Under the pieces are notes generated by a model. That model had not been told where the DNA came from. It saw only the letters and a list, made by a program, of their open reading frames with translations, and made no database searches. Made by a program: the position numbers and the translations under genes. A stretch of 64,000 nt of DNA from an uncultured Lachnospiraceae bacterium (GTDB lineage Bacteria > Bacillota > Clostridia > Lachnospirales > Lachnospiraceae): the NCBI GenBank assembly GCA_934309145.1, contig CAKRCW010000002.1:124001-188000 (forward strand). The letters are read 5' to 3'. Shown here in pieces: positions 6,717 to 14,210 of the stretch. Numbering within the stretch: position 1 is the first letter of the stretch; the number at the start of each line of letters is the position of its first letter.

Positions 6717-7994
6717 CTAATATGCATTTACAAATCCATAACACATTTCATCTAACAATGTTCCATTTGCATCATATACGCGGAACAATGTCCAATAATA
6801 TCCATATTGTGGCTGCCATATAGTCCATAAACATTTCTCTGGAGCTGTGCACTTACCAGTTGTATATACCCATGCATCCTTTCCCTGAGAATATAATGTA
6901 CAATCAAGAATCAACATCTCATATCTGTATGACTGTGCTGGATTATCATAGCTTTCAATTCCTATCAGGTAACCGCCACCCTCGCCTGTGTAAGGCATCT
7001 GGCATATACCCTTTATAACAGGATGATAACCATATGAGAACGCTTCGGATACTATTGATGAGTCATCTCCTGCTTTTCTTGCCTTAGCAACTATCAGATA
7101 CTCTCCAAACTTTGTAGGACATGCAACTATAGAACCTGCAGTCACATCCCACGCCTGTATCATCTTCCATGAATTACCATTGTCAGAGCTTGCATACCAG
7201 CTATATTCTATTTGCAAAGCACCGTTTGGAGCATCCGATCGTAAATTCATTGTTGCACCAAAACCATTGACCGGATCGTTTTTCCATACATCTATTCCTT
7301 CAGATTTCAGTGTGTAAAGCGAGCTATCTACAACTTGTCTGTCCAAATCTGTAACTATTTCTACAGAAACATCTTTGTCAGCAGGTTGGACAAAGCTATC
7401 AGGTGTATCAAATCCAAAAAGCTGTACCCAATAATATGTACCATCTTTATAGAAACAGCCAATACCTATAGATGTATGTCTTTCAAAAAGTATGTTCGAC
7501 CTATTATTAACCGAATTCATCCAGCGTTCCATAACACTCTCTGGTGATGTTTCACCATATGCTGCATTTTCACCATACGCCTTACTTGATACAGTATTCC
7601 AAGACTCACCATTTGGTCTTATAGTGCCTATTTGAATTGTTGTTTCAGCTGCCCTTAGCATTGCCGCATCAAGCAATTCCTTATCCATAGCAAGCGGCTC
7701 AAGACCATTTTCAGCTCTTCTCTGATTAACTATATTCAATACCTGATAAGCATATGTATAATTGTTTGTTCCATGCACAGTAACACTGCCGAGCCTTGTT
7801 TCAACATTAAGAGAATCTTCTGCAACTTCATCTATTTCTTCAGAATTCTCATCCTGAACACAGGTTACATTCCAATCAACATCCTCCGCTTCAGCAGCCT
7901 TAACACTACCTGCATTACCAGTTGGTGCAACAATTCCTATACACATAAGGACACTGACACCTAATGCTGCTATTCTTTTTCTAATTCTTCTCAT
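6717..7994 (-). CDS. Secreted CAP-domain protein with Cys-rich C-terminal module
   Basis: The 425-residue protein has a Sec signal peptide (about residues 1-34). A CAP/SCP domain follows at about 85-205, recognised by LNIVNQRRAENGLEPLAMD, the YGENAA block, VMERWMNSVNNRSNILF and the terminal YYWVQLFG. Bacterial CAP proteins are secreted and mostly uncharacterised. An Ig-like stretch leads into a 102-residue C-terminal module (324-425) with KGICQMPYTG, five conserved cysteines and the aromatic run LWTIWQPQYGYYWTLFRVYD. The same module ends the 912-residue protein at 48732-51470. AAGGAGG precedes the ATG. A consensus promoter lies about 75-100 bp upstream. The downstream lipoprotein gene is probably co-transcribed. 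Confidence 0.8.
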   Translation of the reverse strand: MRRIRKRIAALGVSVLMCIGIVAPTGNAGSVKAAEAEDVDWNVTCVQDENSEEIDEVAEDSLNVETRLGSVTVHGTNNYTYAYQVLNIVNQRRAENGLEPLAMDKELLDAAMLRAAETTIQIGTIRPNGESWNTVSSKAYGENAAYGETSPESVMERWMNSVNNRSNILFERHTSIGIGCFYKDGTYYWVQLFGFDTPDSFVQPADKDVSVEIVTDLDRQVVDSSLYTLKSEGIDVWKNDPVNGFGATMNLRSDAPNGALQIEYSWYASSDNGNSWKMIQAWDVTAGSIVACPTKFGEYLIVAKARKAGDDSSIVSEAFSYGYHPVIKGICQMPYTGEGGGYLIGIESYDNPAQSYRYEMLILDCTLYSQGKDAWVYTTGKCTAPEKCLWTIWQPQYGYYWTLFRVYDANGTLLDEMCYGFVNAY

Positions 7995-8067
7995 AATAAA
8001 TCCTCCTTCTTATTATCTATAACCGGTATTTACAAACAGCCTGTTAAAAATAATTTGTATCACACAA

Positions 8068-8096
8068 AATATAACATATCAGAGAATTTATTGCAA
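8068..8096 (-). promoter_or_regulatory. Promoter of the CAP-domain gene
   Basis: On the minus strand TTGCAA (8096-8091) and TATATT (8073-8068) are 17 nt apart. The predicted start is about 65 nt upstream of the ATG at 7994. Confidence 0.6.
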
Positions 8097-8115
8097 TGCA
8101 TTTTGTATTGCATTG
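8094..8115. promoter_or_regulatory. Inverted repeat overlapping the CAP-gene -35 box
   Basis: CAATGCA (8094-8100) and TGCATTG (8109-8115) flank an 8-nt spacer, and the left arm runs into the -35 hexamer. That position fits a repressor or activator site. Confidence 0.4.
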
Positions 8116-8213
8116 TGCATTATTTTATTTATTCCCCTTTACCCTGTACTTGAGCAGCAAAGCAGAATTGCCAATCTGTACATCTTTCGCAGGTATAGAT
8201 TGTCAACATGGAA

Positions 8214-8247
8214 TAAAAAAATATGCCATATTTAATATGACATATTT
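8214..8247 (-). terminator. Intrinsic terminator downstream of the YczE-like gene
   Basis: On the minus strand a 13-bp stem (8247-8235 with 8231-8219, one G-U pair) and a 3-nt loop are followed by seven T residues. It lies about 70 bp after the annotated stop of 8317-9000. Confidence 0.8.
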
Positions 8248-8316
8248 GTAAAACACTCCACAGCTTTCGTGAAGTCCTCTATTGTTTTATCAGCATCACC
8301 GTGTTCTATTCCATCT

Positions 8317-9000
8317 CTAACACAATCTGTGCAGAAGCTTATCTCTCTGCTTTCCAAAAAGCTTTGTCACAATGCCAAGATTAATTCCTACCAAAACAGC
8401 AGCTATAATTGTTCCTACTCCAACTGAGCCGAGCCTATGCAGTGCTACAAGACATGATATCAGGGATATCAATACCATTGTAAGGTCAAAGCCTATCTTT
8501 ACCCTGCTGAACACAACTCCTGTTTTGTCAGATATCGCCTTCATCGCTCCCTCTCCAGCAAGCGGTACTATATCAGCAGGCAGGTAGAAAAATATTCCTA
8601 CCGCTATAAACAGCGTACTTACAATCATGAGAATAAGCCTTATAAATATATTGTTAGGTGTAGGCAGATATGTAAACAGGTAATTTGAAAATGTTGTAAA
8701 GTAACCAAACAAAACTCCCACCACTACCTGCAACAAATTCTTTGCCTTGAATTCCTTTCTCAGGATAAATATCTGGATTATAACCAAAAATATATGAAAC
8801 AGTATTGTTGCCTTACCCATCTCCAAGCCAAATATACAGGTTATTGTATAAGGAATTGAGCTGACAGGAGATACACCGAGGTCAGATTTTACTGACATTG
8901 ATACTCCCAGTGTCATTATAAATAAACCTATTATGTATACTATGAATCTAACTATGTAATGCTCTGATTTTATTTTATCCTTTAGTAATTGTTGCGACAT
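8317..9000 (-). CDS. YczE/YitT-like integral membrane protein
   Basis: The 227 residues form about five membrane helices with the family pattern GLFIMTLGVSMSVKSDLGVS near the N-terminus and GEGAMKAISDKTG in the second half. YczE/YitT-type proteins are widespread membrane proteins whose transport role is not established. GGAGG precedes the ATG. The last codons are HRLC-stop. A different frame stays open from about 8365 to 8232, ending inside the terminator hairpin, and would give the tail SFCTDCVRDGIEHGDADKTI. This hints at a frameshift near the 3' end or a longer ancestral protein. Confidence 0.75.
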   Translation of the reverse strand: MSQQLLKDKIKSEHYIVRFIVYIIGLFIMTLGVSMSVKSDLGVSPVSSIPYTITCIFGLEMGKATILFHIFLVIIQIFILRKEFKAKNLLQVVVGVLFGYFTTFSNYLFTYLPTPNNIFIRLILMIVSTLFIAVGIFFYLPADIVPLAGEGAMKAISDKTGVVFSRVKIGFDLTMVLISLISCLVALHRLGSVGVGTIIAAVLVGINLGIVTKLFGKQRDKLLHRLC

Positions 9001-9090
9001 TTAGTGCCTCCATCTATCAGTCTATATCCTTTAATGTGTTGCCGATTCCAGCAAGATATAGTTTGGTTTTCTAAGTATTGTAGGACTATT

Positions 9091-9414
9091 TTAAACAAAT
9101 GCCAGCAACAGCATATACACCACTGTTCCAAGCAAAATACTTACAAACGTATTATGCTTCCATTTATAGCTTACTGCCACTACTAAAACCGCCACAAGCT
9201 CCCATATACCATTTTCTATAAATGAGCTTCTAACGTCCTTGAGACAGTACACGATAAGCACTGACATTATGGCAGGAGGTAACCTTTTACCCAATAACTG
9301 AACCTTAACTGGCAGTTCCCTGTCGCCCTTGAATATAACAAATGGTAATGCCCTTAGTCCAAAGGTGATAAATGCAGACAGCAGTATAACTCCAATTATT
9401 CTACCTGTGCTCAT
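9091..9414 (-). CDS. azlD: AzlD-type small subunit of branched-chain amino acid exporter
   Basis: The 107-residue protein has about four hydrophobic segments and the AzlD pattern TFGLRALPFVIFKGDRELP. AzlD pairs with AzlC to export branched-chain amino acids or analogues in other bacteria. Its ATG overlaps the azlC stop by one base, so the pair is translationally coupled. Confidence 0.85.
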   Translation of the reverse strand: MSTGRIIGVILLSAFITFGLRALPFVIFKGDRELPVKVQLLGKRLPPAIMSVLIVYCLKDVRSSFIENGIWELVAVLVVAVSYKWKHNTFVSILLGTVVYMLLLAFV

Positions 9415-10121
9415 TATTCATCACCCTCATTCTTTCCATGCTCAAACTGCATGCTTACAAGGAGTACCCCCGACACAAGAAGCAGTGATGGCAGCATAAA
9501 TACCTGTGGACCAAATATTATCAGGCACAGCACAGCCGCTCCAAGCCCCAGCAATGCTGGTTTATGGTTGCTTGTGCTCTCCCACCTGTCTATAAATATG
9601 ATGACAAATAATGCTGTCATGCAGAAATCTATACCCTTTAGTTCAAATGGTATTAGCTGACCTATAATTCCACCCAGAATCGAACCGCCAATCCAATACA
9701 ACCAGCTATAGAGGGCAACATAGAACATTACATCCTCCCTGTCCTCATCCTCAGGTATCGTATAGTTGACAGCGTAGGTTTCATCTGTCAGCGAGTGTAT
9801 CATATAGAGCTTTCTCTTTCCCATTTTCCTAAAGGTTTCTATGTAGGATATGCTGTAAAATATCTGTCTGCTGTTCATAAGCAGCGCAGTTAAAACTATT
9901 GTTGCTATAGATGCACCACTGCTTAAAAATGTTATCAGCACAAACTGAAATGCACCCGTGTACACAACTGCACTGGCAAACATAGAATAAAACCAGGGAA
10001 GCCCCGCATTTTGCATCATCATTCCATATGCTATACTGAGGAAGATGTAGCTGCACATTATTGGAATTGACTTTACAAATGCACGCTTCCTTATATCGGA
10101 CATATTCTTGGGTTTATTCAT
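9414..10121 (-). CDS. azlC: AzlC-family branched-chain amino acid permease
   Basis: The 235-residue integral membrane protein has the AzlC signature: FVKSIPIMCSYIFLSIAYG, then GAFQFVLITFLSSGAS and NSRQIFYSIS. The start is ATG 10121 (MNKPKNMSDIRKR) preceded by AAGAGG; the frame is open further upstream but lies inside the permease gene. It overlaps the nucleobase permease stop by 8 nt, implying one transcript permease-azlC-azlD. Confidence 0.85.
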   Translation of the reverse strand: MNKPKNMSDIRKRAFVKSIPIMCSYIFLSIAYGMMMQNAGLPWFYSMFASAVVYTGAFQFVLITFLSSGASIATIVLTALLMNSRQIFYSISYIETFRKMGKRKLYMIHSLTDETYAVNYTIPEDEDREDVMFYVALYSWLYWIGGSILGGIIGQLIPFELKGIDFCMTALFVIIFIDRWESTSNHKPALLGLGAAVLCLIIFGPQVFMLPSLLLVSGVLLVSMQFEHGKNEGDE

Positions 10122-11451
10122 TACCAGCCTCTTTCTTCTTACCTTCCATATCCTTAGGTAACACAAGATTAAGTATTATTGCCATCAAAAATACAACAGC
10201 AACACAGTTTTCTGCAAATATATTCTTCACAAGCTGTGGAAAAATAGAGAAGATTTCCGGCACCTCTGTAAATCCTATTCCTACACTTAATGATAGTGCT
10301 ACTATATATATGTTTCGCTGTGAAAATCCGCATTTTGCTATCATTTGCAATCCACTTACCACGATTGTTCCAAACATCATTATTGTGCAGCCGCCGAGCA
10401 CAGCGTCAGGCAACGTTGCAAGCACAGCTCCAAATATAGGGAATATTCCGGCAAGGCACATTATTATTGCGCCCATAAGTATTGTGAATCTGTTTACAAC
10501 CTTTGTCATATTCACAAGTCCCACATTCTGACTAAATGATGTAATTGGCAGACATCCAAATAATGATGACACCGCACTTATAAATCCGTCGCAGGCAAGC
10601 GAGCCTGTTATCTCACTATCTGTTGCCTCTCTGTCCAAGGCTCCCATAGCAAGAGCTGATGTATCTCCAATCGTCTCTGTTGCAGATACAAGGAATATCA
10701 TGGTAACTGCAACTATCGCGCCTATATCAAACTCCATCTTAAATGGCATAAATTTCGGAAGTGCTATTATCGAGTAATTTCCCAATGACGAAAAATCTAC
10801 TACTCCCATAAATATAGCCACTATATATCCTACAACTAAACCAAACAGAACTGACAGCTGCTTCCAATATGACTTAGCAAATATATTAAATAATATACAG
10901 CAAAGCAGCGTTACTGTTCCAAGTATCAGGTTCTTAGCCGAGCCGAAGTCCTCTGCACCTGAACCACCACCAAATGAGGTCGCTCCTACAACCAATAACG
11001 AAAATCCTATCGATGTAACAACGCTTGCTGCAACTATAGGTGATATTATCTTTCTCCAATATTTCGCAAAAAGTCCGAGTATTCCCTCTATACATCCACC
11101 TATTAATACAGCTCCCATCACCGTACCATATCCAAATGTCGGACCTATATAGCATAACACCGACACAAATGTAAAGCTTATTCCCATAACTATCGGAAGC
11201 CTTGAGCCTATCTTCCACACCGGATATAGCTGAATTATAGTTCCAAGCCCTGCTATAAGCATCGCTGACTGTATAAGCATTGCGCGATTTTCCTCAGATA
11301 AGCCACACGCATTTGCAACTATAAGTATCGGTGCAATATTTGCAACAAACATCGCTAATATGTGCTGCAATCCAAATGGTATAGCCTTCGCAACCGGAAC
11401 TCTTCCATCCAGATTGTAGATGTTATTAATGTCTGACGATTTGTTCTCCAT
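10114..11451 (-). CDS. Nucleobase:cation symporter-2 family permease (xanthine/uracil type)
   Basis: The 445-residue protein has about 12-14 membrane helices and NCS2 motifs: PFGLQHILAMFVANIAPI at the start, the SATETIGDTSALAMGA substrate-binding segment and the QNVGLVNMTKVVNRF segment. NCS2 proteins import uracil, xanthine, urate or other purines by proton symport. The spectrum cannot be set by eye, though the form is closer to the xanthine/urate branch. GAGGAGG precedes the ATG. A terminator lies 45-75 bp upstream, so the gene needs its own promoter or read-through. azlC follows with overlap. Confidence 0.8.
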   Translation of the reverse strand: MENKSSDINNIYNLDGRVPVAKAIPFGLQHILAMFVANIAPILIVANACGLSEENRAMLIQSAMLIAGLGTIIQLYPVWKIGSRLPIVMGISFTFVSVLCYIGPTFGYGTVMGAVLIGGCIEGILGLFAKYWRKIISPIVAASVVTSIGFSLLVVGATSFGGGSGAEDFGSAKNLILGTVTLLCCILFNIFAKSYWKQLSVLFGLVVGYIVAIFMGVVDFSSLGNYSIIALPKFMPFKMEFDIGAIVAVTMIFLVSATETIGDTSALAMGALDREATDSEITGSLACDGFISAVSSLFGCLPITSFSQNVGLVNMTKVVNRFTILMGAIIMCLAGIFPIFGAVLATLPDAVLGGCTIMMFGTIVVSGLQMIAKCGFSQRNIYIVALSLSVGIGFTEVPEIFSIFPQLVKNIFAENCVAVVFLMAIILNLVLPKDMEGKKKEAGNE

Positions 11452-11495
11452 CTTTCTTATTTATCCTCCTCATTTGTGGTTTTATTTGGGTGCAT

Positions 11496-11524
11496 AAAAA
11501 AAGGGAACATCCTAATTCCCTTTT
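11496..11524 (-). terminator. Intrinsic terminator downstream of the rpsI-linked cassette
   Basis: On the minus strand AAAAGGGAA pairs with TTCCCTTTT around 8 nt, followed by further T residues. It lies between the second copy of the rpsI 3' end and the permease gene. An attenuator role for the permease is a less likely alternative. Confidence 0.75.
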
Positions 11525-11580
11525 CTTGTTTATGTAGTAATACTATATGGAATTGGCGGAAAAGTCAATATTGCAGTTTT

Positions 11581-11655
11581 ATTCCGAGGTGTAATATACT
11601 TTTCTGAAACGCCATAAGACGTACTGAATTGTAAAAATATTATCTCTTTGAGAAC
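11581..11655. repeat. Duplicate of the rpsI 3' end (distal copy)
   Basis: The 75 bp match 12622-12696 at 73 positions, in direct orientation. They include the last rpsI codons (Phe-Ser-Lys-Arg-stop), the trailer and one arm of the rpsI terminator. The second arm is missing here. A target-site or att-like duplication is the simplest reading. Confidence 0.85.
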
Positions 11656-11772
11656 GTTTGTATATCCTAAAAAAACATAAATAGGGGATTTGTAGTTGGC
11701 ATTGCTGCATATGTGTTGTATATGTTATATGCCTTGGACTACCTACACATTTCCAGAACGACTCATTAAAGC

Positions 11773-12051
11773 TCACTCTCCATAATATCCAGTATTCGAC
11801 AACTGCTGCCATTTTAAATACATTTCTTTATAGTTCTTTTTAATAAATTTTCTAATCTCATTTATTTCTCGCTCATTTAATTGTCCTTGTTTCTCAATGG
11901 TCGTATCTCCATCACTTTTTACAAAGAATTTTGCAGAACCTGCCTCTGTTAATTTTCTATCACTTGCATGAACATGCATAGCTTCTATAACACAGCTTGC
12001 AGTATAATATAAATAATAACCACACACCTTAAATTCATAATACTTCGGCAT
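11773..12051 (-). CDS. DUF4160-like small protein
   Basis: The 92-residue protein has the DUF4160 layout: an N-terminal strand YYEFKVCGYYLYYTASCVIE, an MHVHASD motif, AKFFVKSDGDTTIEKQGQLN and the helix EINEIRKFIKKNYKEMYLKW. DUF4160 proteins usually occur with a small DUF2442-type partner and are suspected toxin-antitoxin-like pairs, without proven function. The start lies within the end of the preceding gene (17-nt overlap), with GGAGG just upstream. Confidence 0.7.
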   Translation of the reverse strand: MPKYYEFKVCGYYLYYTASCVIEAMHVHASDRKLTEAGSAKFFVKSDGDTTIEKQGQLNEREINEIRKFIKKNYKEMYLKWQQLSNTGYYGE

Positions 12052-12277
12052 CTGCTTCCTCCATAAATTCTTTATTTTTATTGTAATAATCTAACACAAT
12101 CTGAATTTCAATATCATCCATATTTGTTTCTACTATTTCATCTTTATAAATAACCGCTGCATTATTCAAACAGTTAAGATTTAGCACTCTTATATAATCA
12201 CCATCTTTTGTATAGGCATATCCATTGATAATCATATTTGCATTATCAGCTACATCTTTTACCCTAAGCTGCATCAT
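12035..12277 (-). CDS. Unknown 80-residue protein, partner of the DUF4160-like gene
   Basis: No family recognised. The sequence reads as a small beta-rich domain (MIINGYAYTKDGDYIRVLNL) with a C-terminal helix IQIVLDYYNKNKEFMEEAD. It occupies the place a DUF2442-type partner often has beside DUF4160, but I cannot see clear DUF2442 features. GGAGGTTAGG precedes the start. It overlaps both neighbours by 14 and 17 nt. Confidence 0.6.
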   Translation of the reverse strand: MMQLRVKDVADNANMIINGYAYTKDGDYIRVLNLNCLNNAAVIYKDEIVETNMDDIEIQIVLDYYNKNKEFMEEADAEVL

Positions 12278-12536
12278 ATATCCTAACCTCCTTGATTGGT
12301 TTTAAGAATGTTTCAGTATCATAATATAACATATTAAGTATTGGAATTAAATCTATATACTCTTCAACTTCTGGCATTTCTTTATACTTTGCCATCACAA
12401 CCAGATATCCATTATCCCACTCAACTACTTTCGTATATCTCTCCAATTTATCAGAAGTGACAAAACGAACTCTTTGGTTATTAAATTCAAAAATTGTATA
12501 CTTCCCATCATTAGTTAGAACCGCATAATCTTTCAT
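12264..12536 (-). CDS. Unknown 90-residue protein, first gene of the cassette
   Basis: No family recognised. The protein is predicted beta-rich at the N-terminus (AVLTNDGKYTIFEFNNQRV) followed by a mixed region with YIDLIPILNMLYYDTETFLK. GGAGTG lies before the ATG. It is the promoter-proximal member of the three overlapping genes between the rpsI-tail repeats, 145 nt after the rpsI stop. Confidence 0.6.
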   Translation of the reverse strand: MKDYAVLTNDGKYTIFEFNNQRVRFVTSDKLERYTKVVEWDNGYLVVMAKYKEMPEVEEYIDLIPILNMLYYDTETFLKPIKEVRIYDAA

Positions 12537-12599
12537 TTAAATCACTCCAATCAATTAATCTCTTTTATCATTATATTATAATAATACCACAGTTCGCAT

Positions 12600-12632
12600 A
12601 AAAAAACACCTCGGAACATAAATTCCGAGGTG
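12600..12632 (-). terminator. rpsI terminator
   Basis: On the minus strand CACCTCGGAA pairs with TTCCGAGGTG (10 bp, 6-nt loop), followed by seven T residues. The complete hairpin occurs only in this copy; the duplicate at 11581 keeps one arm. Confidence 0.9.
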
Positions 12633-12696
12633 TAACATACTTTTCCGAAACGCCATAAGACGTACTGAATTGTAAAAATATTATCTCTTTGAGAAC
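12622..12696. repeat. rpsI 3' end, proximal copy of the 75-bp direct repeat
   Basis: This copy lies in the functional gene: positions 12681-12696 are rpsI coding sequence and the rest is trailer and terminator. It pairs with 11581-11655. Confidence 0.85.
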
Positions 12697-13076
12697 TGTG
12701 GAGCACGACGAGCTGCTTTCAAACCGTACTTCTTTCTCTCCTTCATACGAGGATCTCTTGTAAGATATCCTGCCTTCTTTAAAGCTGGTCTGTACTCAGC
12801 GTCAGCCTGAAGAAGTGCTCTTGAGATACCATGTCTGATGGCACCTGCCTGTCCTGTAAATCCACCACCGTGAACATTTACAAGAACATCAAACTTGCCA
12901 GTTGTACCTGTAGCTGCAAATGGCTGTCTTACGATTACCTTCAAAGTCTCAAGACCGAAGTACTCATCCATATCCTTCTTATTAATAGTTATCTTGCCTG
13001 TTCCTGGTACAAGATAAACTCTTGCGATACTGCTTTTTCTTCTACCTGTTCCGTAAAATCTATTACTCTTAGCCAC
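12681..13076 (-). CDS. rpsI: 30S ribosomal protein S9
   Basis: The 131-residue protein has the S9 signature RFYGTGRRKSSIARVYL, the central GGGFTGQAGAIRHGISRALL and the conserved C-terminal tail ending FSKR, which contacts tRNA in the P site. It is normal length. It follows rplM by 17 nt, the usual rplM-rpsI pair. Its last 16 coding bases and trailer are duplicated at 11581-11655. Confidence 0.98.
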   Translation of the reverse strand: MAKSNRFYGTGRRKSSIARVYLVPGTGKITINKKDMDEYFGLETLKVIVRQPFAATGTTGKFDVLVNVHGGGFTGQAGAIRHGISRALLQADAEYRPALKKAGYLTRDPRMKERKKYGLKAARRAPQFSKR

Positions 13077-13093
13077 GAACGTTTCCTCCCTTA

Positions 13094-13528
13094 TTAATAC
13101 TTAATCTCTAATACTTCCGGCTTCTGTGCCTGCTGCTTGTGCTCAGGACCTGCATAAACATGAAGCTTCTTAATCATCTCTCTACCAAGAGGTCCCTTTG
13201 GAAGCATTCCCTTAACTGCAAGATAGATAACGTCTTCTGGCTTCTTAGCGAGCTTCTCTTTTAAAGTCTGCTCCTTCATACCACCAACGTAATCTGAATG
13301 ATGGTAATAAACCTTCTGATCCATCTTCTTACCTGTTACCTTAATCTTGTCAGCGTTTACTACTACAACGTAATCGCCAGTATCAATATGTGGTGTAAAT
13401 GTTGGCTTGTTCTTTCCTCTTAAAATACTTGCTATCTCAGATGATAAACGGCCTAATGTATGTCCAGTAGCATCAACTACATACCACTTTCTTTCAATGT
13501 TTGATGGGCTTGCCATAAAGCTCTTCAT
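13094..13528 (-). CDS. rplM: 50S ribosomal protein L13
   Basis: The 144-residue protein shows the L13 motifs WYVVDATGHTLGRLSSEIA, HIDTGDYVVVVNADKI and GMLPKGPLGREMIKKLHVY. It is normal length and preceded by AGGAGG. It has its own consensus promoter and a 121-nt leader with a hairpin, so L13 autoregulation is plausible. Confidence 0.98.
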   Translation of the reverse strand: MKSFMASPSNIERKWYVVDATGHTLGRLSSEIASILRGKNKPTFTPHIDTGDYVVVVNADKIKVTGKKMDQKVYYHHSDYVGGMKEQTLKEKLAKKPEDVIYLAVKGMLPKGPLGREMIKKLHVYAGPEHKQQAQKPEVLEIKY

Positions 13529-13617
13529 TGTGGTTCCTCCTTAAAATAATCAAAATTTGTACAAAATAAATATTCAACCGAAATGTCCGAAACGGTATAT
13601 AACATTTATCAAAATTG

Positions 13618-13645
13618 GTATGACACCGGGGCTTTGGTCTCATAC
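13618..13645 (-). ncRNA. Candidate L13 leader hairpin
   Basis: In the rplM leader, GTATGA pairs with TCATAC and an inner ACC with GGT around a C-rich loop. L13 autoregulatory leaders are known in Bacilli. I cannot confirm that this belongs to that family. Confidence 0.4.
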
Positions 13646-13655
13646 ACAGTTAAAT

Positions 13656-13684
13656 ATTATATTATACGTGCACTTGCGTGTCAA
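13656..13684 (-). promoter_or_regulatory. Promoter of rplM-rpsI
   Basis: TTGACA (13684-13679) and TATAAT (13661-13656) on the minus strand are exactly 17 nt apart. Transcription should start near 13649. Confidence 0.85.
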
Positions 13685-13711
13685 CGCTTTTTTTAGAAAA
13701 TGTAACCATTT

Positions 13712-14191
13712 TTAGTCTTTTTTTATCTGCATCCATTCATTTACAAGGCGTTCCATATTCCACGCAGCATTTGCGGGACTTGTGGACGGAAGACAGATAG
13801 CATTTCTTTTGATAATCGGCTCTGTATACCTGTTATATAACTGCAAAGCCTTCTTGCCATTTACATAAATCTGTCTTATATTAGCTGTCGAAAGAATATC
13901 CTGCAAATTATTTGGGACAACATTTTTAATACTGCTGTCAGATGAACCTGTTATATCGCAGGAATGAATTACATCCCACACAGCTATGTGATGCTTAATT
14001 AAAAATGCTTTCTTATCATCAATACTCTCTGGAACAGTATCTTCAAAGCACTGTGCAAGCACCCTCCAAAATCTGTTCTGCGGATGTCCATAGAAAAAGC
14101 CCTGCTCCCTTGACTTAACCGAAGGAAAGCTTCCAAGTATCAAAATCTCTGACTCTTCATTGTATACCGGCTCTATCGGATGTACTATCAT
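13712..14191 (-). CDS. DNA-deoxyinosine glycosylase (uracil-DNA glycosylase superfamily)
   Basis: The 159-residue protein carries ILGSFPSVKSREQGFFYGHP, then QNRFWRVL, and the C-terminal LPSTSPANA motif. This pattern defines the hypoxanthine/deoxyinosine branch (family 6) of the uracil-DNA glycosylase superfamily. The enzyme would remove hypoxanthine formed by adenine deamination and start base-excision repair. A classical family 1 Ung is encoded separately at 51498. The gene ends before the rplM promoter and follows truA by 19 nt. Confidence 0.85.
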   Translation of the reverse strand: MIVHPIEPVYNEESEILILGSFPSVKSREQGFFYGHPQNRFWRVLAQCFEDTVPESIDDKKAFLIKHHIAVWDVIHSCDITGSSDSSIKNVVPNNLQDILSTANIRQIYVNGKKALQLYNRYTEPIIKRNAICLPSTSPANAAWNMERLVNEWMQIKKD

Positions 14192-14210
14192 GTGTTCATT
14201 TCTCCCTTTA

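Larger units (their letters stand above)
11656..12621. mobile_element. Candidate inserted cassette of three small genes at the rpsI 3' end
   Basis: About 966 bp lie between the two 75-bp rpsI-tail repeats and hold three overlapping small genes and no integrase. The boundary falls in the loop of the rpsI terminator. This resembles an integrated element, or the stub of one, using the rpsI end as attachment site. Tandem duplication with later insertion is the alternative. Confidence 0.5.

Noticed and set aside
11496..11524. Hairpin upstream of the nucleobase permease as a purine riboswitch platform
   Set aside because: No purine-aptamer core is visible upstream; the upstream sequence is the duplicated rpsI tail.
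11579..11812. 77-codon minus-strand frame across the distal rpsI-tail repeat
   Set aside because: It starts inside the DUF4160-like gene in another frame and crosses the repeat; no ribosome site and no recognisable protein.
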